The notes under the pieces are model-generated. The model ran no database searches and was not told the DNA's origin. It saw only the letters and a list, made by a program, of their open reading frames with translations. Both the position numbers and the translations under genes were made by a program. From RGIG7450 sp045577655 (GTDB lineage: Bacteria; Bacillota; Clostridia; RUG12999), in contig JAZNIU010000024.1 in the NCBI GenBank assembly GCA_045577655.1, forward strand, positions 1-18,812: DNA of 18,812 nucleotides. The letters are read 5' to 3'. The first letter of the stretch is position 1, and every line of letters starts with the position of its first letter. Shown here piece after piece: positions 14,648-18,812 of this stretch.

Positions 14648-15697
14648 ATGTGGCTTAAACATCTTAAATTTCTTAAAAAGATAAATTATATACAGGAAGT
14701 GGGCATAGACCTTGGCACATCATCTGTGCTTGTCTATGTCAAGGGTGAAGGCATTGTTTTGAGAGAGCCTTCTGTTGTTGCCGTTAACCGTGACACAAAA
14801 GAACCACTTGCTGTTGGTCTTAAAGCGCAACGTATGCTGGGTAGAACACCAGGTAATATCATTGCTGTTCGCCCCCTCAGCGACGGCGTTATTTCAGATT
14901 ATGATTTTACCGCAAAAATGCTTAAAGAATTTTTAAAGGTTTCCTGCAGACAAAGACTCATCGGACCTAAAGTAATTGTTTGCGTGCCAAGTGGTGTTAC
15001 AGAGGTTGAAAAACGTGCAGTAATAGACGCTACTGTTGCTGCAGGAGCATCAAAAGTAAAAATTATTGAAGAACCCATTGCCGCTGCTATAGGAGCAGGC
15101 ATTGATATAACACAGCCTTGCGGAAATATGGTTGTGGACATTGGCGGTGGAACCACAGATATAGCTGTTATTTCGCTGGACGGAATTGTTGAACAGGATT
15201 CCATCAAAGTTGCAGGGGACAAGTTTGACGAAGCTATTATGAAATATATCCGCAAAAAACACAATATGCTTATAGGCGAAAGAATGGCGGAAGAACTCAA
15301 GATAAACATTGGTTGTGTTGTTCCCAGAGAGGAAGAACTTAACTGGGAAATCAGAGGAAGATGTCTCATAACAGGTCTTCCAAAAACAATTATAGTAAAT
15401 TCCACAGAGGTTGCAGAAGCCCTTGTTGAAACAGCGATACTTATTGCGGACGCTGTTCATAGTGTGCTTGAACGCACACCACCTGAACTTGTGGGCGATA
15501 TAAGCCAGAACGGCATTGTTCTTACAGGCGGCGGCGGTCTTATGTGGGGACTTGATGTTCTGCTTGAAAAACGTACAGGCATTAATGTAAAAGTTGCAGA
15601 TGAAGCTATTTCCTGCGTAGCTATAGGTACAGGAAAAGCACTTGAATATATTAACAAAATTCAGGACGAAACCGTAAAACGAAAACTGATTTACTGA
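14648..15697 (+). CDS. mreB: Rod-shape-determining actin homologue, MreB/Mbl family
   Basis: MreB-family actins form membrane-bound filaments that guide sidewall peptidoglycan synthesis. The 349-residue protein has the phosphate-1 motif GIDLGTSS (19-26), REPSVVAV, MLGRTPGNIIAVRPL, the phosphate-2 motif VVDIGGGTTDIAVISL, IRKKHNMLIGERMAEELKI, RGRCLITGLPKTI and the adenosine-loop motif VLTGGGGLMWGLD. All nucleotide-site motifs are intact. Residues 1-15 (MWLKHLKFLKKINYI) are longer than usual and look like a basic amphipathic helix that could bind the membrane. The ATG at 14648 has AAGGAGA upstream. mreC and mreD are not adjacent, so this could be an Mbl or MreBH-like paralogue rather than the main MreB. 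It is separated from lepA by 60 nt containing a hairpin. Confidence 0.92.
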   Translation: MWLKHLKFLKKINYIQEVGIDLGTSSVLVYVKGEGIVLREPSVVAVNRDTKEPLAVGLKAQRMLGRTPGNIIAVRPLSDGVISDYDFTAKMLKEFLKVSCRQRLIGPKVIVCVPSGVTEVEKRAVIDATVAAGASKVKIIEEPIAAAIGAGIDITQPCGNMVVDIGGGTTDIAVISLDGIVEQDSIKVAGDKFDEAIMKYIRKKHNMLIGERMAEELKINIGCVVPREEELNWEIRGRCLITGLPKTIIVNSTEVAEALVETAILIADAVHSVLERTPPELVGDISQNGIVLTGGGGLMWGLDVLLEKRTGINVKVADEAISCVAIGTGKALEYINKIQDETVKRKLIY

Positions 15698-15704
15698 TAC
15701 TGGA

Positions 15705-15727
15705 GGGCGGTTGCAATGCAGCCGCCC
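15705..15727 (+). promoter_or_regulatory. GC-rich hairpin in the mreB-lepA gap
   Basis: GGGCGGTTGC (15705-15714) pairs with GCAGCCGCCC (15718-15727), ten pairs including one G-U, around an AAT loop. No T-run follows, so it is not a normal terminator. An in-frame ATG at 15716 falls in its loop and arm, and the preceding GGAGG (15702-15706) overlaps its base. Folding would hide that start while leaving the GTG at 15758 free. The role, whether RNA processing, stability or start choice, is inferred. Confidence 0.5.
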
Positions 15728-15757
15728 ATACTCGATTGTGACGGAAGGAGAGATAGC

Positions 15758-17560
15758 GTGCAAAATCAGGATAAAATTCGTAATTTTTGTATTATTGCAC
15801 ATATAGACCACGGAAAATCCACTCTTGCAGACAGACTTCTGGAAGAAACAGGAGCTGTTGAAAAACGCGAGATGGAGGAACAACTCCTTGACAATATGGA
15901 TCTGGAAAAGGAAAGAGGAATTACCATCAAGGCGCGCGCGGTCAAAATGACCTATAAAGCAGGCGATGGCGAGGAATATACTCTTAATCTGATAGACACT
16001 CCGGGGCACGTGGACTTTAACTACGAGGTGTCCAGGAGCCTTGCAGCCTGTGAGGGAGCAATTCTGGTGGTTGACGCTGCCCAGGGAATAGAAGCACAAA
16101 CGCTGGCAAATACGTATCTTGCGGTTGAACACGACCTGGAAATTATGCCGGTTATAAATAAAATAGATTTGCCCTCGGCAAGACCGGAATTTGTAATTTC
16201 CCAGATAGAAGATGAAATTGGAATTCCGGCAGAAGATGCTCCAAGAATTTCAGCAAAACAAGGACTTAATATTCCTGAAGTGCTGGAACAGATTGTAACC
16301 AAAATTCCTGCTCCGAAAGGAGATGTGGACAAATCTTTAAAAGCACTCATTTTTGACTCATATTATGACAGCTACAAAGGCGTTATTGTGTACATCAGAG
16401 TGTTTGAAGGCTCGGTTAAACCGGGGATGAAAATAAAAATGATGGCTACAGGGGCCACTTTTGAAGTGGTGGAAACGGGACATATGTATCCCTTTGGGCA
16501 TGTGCCCTGCGACTGCCTCAGTGCAGGTGATGTTGGGTATATTGCTGCAAGCATAAAAAATGTTAAAGATACTGCAGTTGGCGACACGGTTACCGATGCT
16601 GTAAATCCCACAGAGGCACCTCTTGCAGGTTACCGCAAAGCAGTACCGATGGTGTTCTGCGGAATATATCCGGCAGACGGGTCCAAATATCCCGACCTTC
16701 GTGACGCACTTGAAAGACTGCAGCTTAATGATGCGTCTTTGACTTTCGACCCGGAAACTTCTGTTGCACTGGGGTTTGGTTTCAGATGCGGATTCCTTGG
16801 GCTTTTGCACATGGAAATCATTCAGGAAAGGCTGGAGAGGGAATATAATCTTGACCTTATTACCACAGCGCCAAGTGTTATATATAAAATAAACTTAACA
16901 AATGGTGAAAGTATATGGTTGGACAATCCGACAAATATGCCGCCTGCGGCAAATATTGATTCCATGGAAGAACCGTTTGTGAAAGCATCTATTATAACTC
17001 CCACCGAATTTGTGGGCAATATTATGGAGCTTTGTCAGGATCGCCGCGGTATTTATAAAGATATGAAATATATTGATGGTGACAGGTCTGTTATACATTA
17101 CGACCTGCCGCTTAATGAAATAATATATGACTTTTTTGACGCCCTAAAATCAAGAACAAAAGGATATGCTTCTTTTGATTATGAGATGAAAGGTTATGTC
17201 AAATCGAAACTTGTGAAACTGGACATTTTGCTCAATGGGGAAATGGTGGATGCTCTTTCATTTATTGTGCATGACGAAAAAGCCTATTCGAGAGGCCGTA
17301 AAATAGCTGAAAAGCTTAAAGAACATATCCCGAGACAACTGTTTGAAATACCAATACAGGCGGCTATCGGCGGCAAAATTATTGCAAGAGAAACGGTTAA
17401 AGCAATGCGAAAAGACGTTTTGGCTAAATGTTATGGCGGTGACATAACGAGAAAGAAAAAGCTGCTTGAAAAGCAAAAAGAGGGTAAAAAACGCATGCGA
17501 CAGGTGGGAACGGTTGCAATTCCGCAGGAAGCATTTATGTCTGTTCTGAAGCTTGATTAG
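15758..17560 (+). CDS. lepA: Elongation factor 4 (LepA), ribosome-binding GTPase
   Basis: LepA/EF4 is a translational GTPase that binds ribosomes and influences initiation and elongation under stress. The 600-residue protein has the P-loop AHIDHGKST (14-22), switch I ERGITIKARAV, G3 DTPGHVDF, G4 NKIDLPSA and the domains II-V arrangement. It ends with the LepA-specific C-terminal domain, including YGGDITRKKKLLEKQKEGKK. I chose the GTG at 15758, with AGGAG 7 nt upstream. Translation from it gives the usual short N-terminus before IRNFCIIAHIDHGKS. An ATG at 15716 in frame would add 14 residues unlike the family, and it lies inside a hairpin. The gene is probably co-transcribed with mreB and hemW; the hemW frame opens directly at its stop. 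Confidence 0.96.
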   Translation: MQNQDKIRNFCIIAHIDHGKSTLADRLLEETGAVEKREMEEQLLDNMDLEKERGITIKARAVKMTYKAGDGEEYTLNLIDTPGHVDFNYEVSRSLAACEGAILVVDAAQGIEAQTLANTYLAVEHDLEIMPVINKIDLPSARPEFVISQIEDEIGIPAEDAPRISAKQGLNIPEVLEQIVTKIPAPKGDVDKSLKALIFDSYYDSYKGVIVYIRVFEGSVKPGMKIKMMATGATFEVVETGHMYPFGHVPCDCLSAGDVGYIAASIKNVKDTAVGDTVTDAVNPTEAPLAGYRKAVPMVFCGIYPADGSKYPDLRDALERLQLNDASLTFDPETSVALGFGFRCGFLGLLHMEIIQERLEREYNLDLITTAPSVIYKINLTNGESIWLDNPTNMPPAANIDSMEEPFVKASIITPTEFVGNIMELCQDRRGIYKDMKYIDGDRSVIHYDLPLNEIIYDFFDALKSRTKGYASFDYEMKGYVKSKLVKLDILLNGEMVDALSFIVHDEKAYSRGRKIAEKLKEHIPRQLFEIPIQAAIGGKIIARETVKAMRKDVLAKCYGGDITRKKKLLEKQKEGKKRMRQVGTVAIPQEAFMSVLKLD

Positions 17561-17574
17561 TGGAGAGGATTTTT

Positions 17575-18636
17575 ATGCGAGGACTTTATGTTCATATTCC
17601 TTTTTGCAAAAACAAATGTCCCTACTGCGATTTTAACTCCTACGCCGGTAAAACAGAAATTATTGACGAATATATTGCCCGTCTTATAAAAGAGGCAAAA
17701 AAGTTCAGAAATGAAAAAATAGGCACAATATATTTGGGCGGCGGAACACCATCTGTATTAAGTGGGGAACAAATATCGGTACTTCTGGGCAACCTCCTAA
17801 ATATTTTTGATGTAGAGAGGGATGCCGAAATAACCATAGAGGTAAATCCCGGAACTGTTACAAAAGATAAGCTGAAAACCTTTTTTTCTGCCGGGATAAA
17901 CAGGTTAAGCGTGGGCGTACAATCTTTTAATGACGACATGCTGAAAATCCTCGGCAGAATTCACACAGCATCCCAGGCGGAAGATGTTATAAAAACAGCG
18001 CAAGACGTCGGATTTGAAAATATTTCGGCAGATTTTATGTTTTCCTACCAGGGACAGACTGAAAAGATATGGCTGGAAGATGTTGAAAAAGCATGCAACT
18101 CGGGAGTAAAACATATTTCCTGTTATGGCCTGAAAGTAGAAAAAAACACGCCTTTTTTCAGGTCGGGAATGAAAAATCTTCCTGAAGAAACAGACCGGAA
18201 AATGCAGCAAGCGGCAGTAAAAATGCTGGAAGAAAACGGATTTATGCGATATGAAATATCCAATTTTGCAAAAAAAGGATATGAAAGCAGGCACAACCTG
18301 ATATACTGGCATTGCGGTGAATATATCGGATTGGGAGCAGGAGCACATTCCTATTACCAGGGGGAAAGATATAGTAACATTTTGTCACCTGAAGAATATA
18401 TTTTATCTGAAAATGCTTCTGTGGGCAGAGAAAAAATAGGAGACGAGGATAAAAGGGTGGAAAAACTCATAATGGGAATGAGGCTGAGTGAGGGAACAAA
18501 TCAAGAATTTGTTTCTGACAAAAAGGCACTTGAAAAATATATTTCTCTCGGTTATATCAAAAAAAGCGGAGAAAATATTGCTTTTACCGATAAAGGATTT
18601 GATATATCGAATTATATTTTAAGCGATCTCATATAA
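17575..18636 (+). CDS. hemW: Radical SAM heme chaperone HemW
   Basis: HemW is a radical-SAM relative of coproporphyrinogen dehydrogenase HemN that binds heme and delivers it to membrane proteins; older annotations call it a HemN-like oxidase. The 353-residue protein has the cluster motif CKNKCPYC (Cys11, Cys15, Cys18) followed by DF. It lacks the extra cysteine that follows in true HemN, which supports HemW. Further motifs are IYLGGGTPS, IEVNPGT, RLSVGVQSFND, RYEISNFAK, HNLIYWHCGEYIGLGAGAHS and a small winged-helix-like C-terminus. The ATG at 17575 has GAGAGG 6 nt upstream. A GTG at 17560 overlapping the lepA stop is a weaker option. lepA-hemW is a common Firmicutes pair. Whether the host makes heme is not visible here. 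Confidence 0.94.
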   Translation: MRGLYVHIPFCKNKCPYCDFNSYAGKTEIIDEYIARLIKEAKKFRNEKIGTIYLGGGTPSVLSGEQISVLLGNLLNIFDVERDAEITIEVNPGTVTKDKLKTFFSAGINRLSVGVQSFNDDMLKILGRIHTASQAEDVIKTAQDVGFENISADFMFSYQGQTEKIWLEDVEKACNSGVKHISCYGLKVEKNTPFFRSGMKNLPEETDRKMQQAAVKMLEENGFMRYEISNFAKKGYESRHNLIYWHCGEYIGLGAGAHSYYQGERYSNILSPEEYILSENASVGREKIGDEDKRVEKLIMGMRLSEGTNQEFVSDKKALEKYISLGYIKKSGENIAFTDKGFDISNYILSDLI

Positions 18637-18677
18637 TTTAATTATGGATGATTAAAAGGGATTTTTGGAGGAAAACT

Positions 18678-18812
18678 ATGAAAAGAATAGCTGTTGATTA
18701 CAAAAGAGCGGTTTCTTTAAACGAAATTGAAAAAATCTGGCCGGAGGTTTGCGCCGCACACGATGTTTTAGAGGGAAAAACCGGTGCCGGAAACGACTTT
18801 CTGGGATGGCTT
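18678..18812 (+). CDS. pgi: Glucose-6-phosphate isomerase, N-terminal fragment (runs off window)
   Basis: Forty-five codons are present and the frame is open at the window edge. The start is the ATG at 18678-18680, with TTGGAGG 7 nt upstream. The fragment begins MKRIAVDYKRAV and ends with TGAGNDFLGWL. This closely follows the N-terminus of Firmicutes glucose-6-phosphate isomerases, where an AAHxxLxxKTGAGND-type segment is conserved (here AAHDVLEGKTGAGND). The enzyme interconverts glucose-6-phosphate and fructose-6-phosphate in glycolysis. The catalytic residues lie outside the window. The 41-nt gap after hemW shows no terminator and no clear promoter, so pgi may be transcribed from upstream. 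Confidence 0.85.
   Translation, partial: MKRIAVDYKRAVSLNEIEKIWPEVCAAHDVLEGKTGAGNDFLGWL

Noticed and set aside
15050..16132. 360-codon minus-strand open frame across mreB and lepA.
   Set aside because: It is antisense to two clearly conserved genes, is rich in Cys, Phe and Asn as shadow frames are, and has no recognisable domain.

Overview
The window looks like ordinary chromosome from a low-GC, Gram-positive-type anaerobe, most likely a member of the Clostridia. This rests on strong AGGAGG-type ribosome binding sites, many TGn-extended -10 promoters, a stand-alone MsmX-type sugar ATPase, a TagO/MnaA-like pair, the lepA-hemW pair and a Firmicutes-style glucose-6-phosphate isomerase N-terminus. 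It contains no tRNA, rRNA, CRISPR array, insertion sequence or prophage gene that I can see. Coding density is high and no gene-free stretch exceeds about 200 bases.

Region 1 (1-845) is a small accessory-looking module. A strong two-way terminator (84-122) is followed by a divergent pair: a 49-residue ribbon-helix-helix DNA-binding protein (minus strand) and a 109-residue zinc-ribbon membrane protein (plus strand). Between them, two tandem 10-bp repeats overlap the promoter of the zinc-ribbon gene, so they are a candidate operator.

Region 2 (851-11026, minus strand) reads as one ten-gene operon with gaps of 1-17 nt or short overlaps. It starts at a near-consensus promoter at 10998-11026 and ends at the terminator at 805-842. 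In transcription order it encodes a YwlE-like low-molecular-weight phosphatase, RimI, MnmG, RsmG, Era, a class I aminotransferase, TrpS, WecA/TagO, WecB/MnaA and an Orn/Lys/Arg decarboxylase-family enzyme. Most of the first seven act on translation: S18 acetylation, tRNA wobble modification, 16S rRNA methylation, 30S assembly and tRNA charging. The next two start lipid-linked cell-envelope glycan synthesis.

Region 3 (11035-14540, plus strand) holds tex, divergent from the operon with back-to-back promoters, and then msmX with its own promoter and terminator.

Region 4 (14579-18812, plus strand) holds an MreB/Mbl-family actin, lepA (elongation factor 4), hemW, and the first 45 codons of pgi, which runs off the window. 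mreB, lepA and hemW probably form one transcription unit. A GC-rich hairpin lies in the mreB-lepA gap, and it covers an alternative upstream lepA start.

Nothing here is clearly a new biological system. The best leads are the ribbon-helix-helix/zinc-ribbon pair with its repeat operator, the probable arginine phosphatase heading a translation operon, and the hairpin before lepA.
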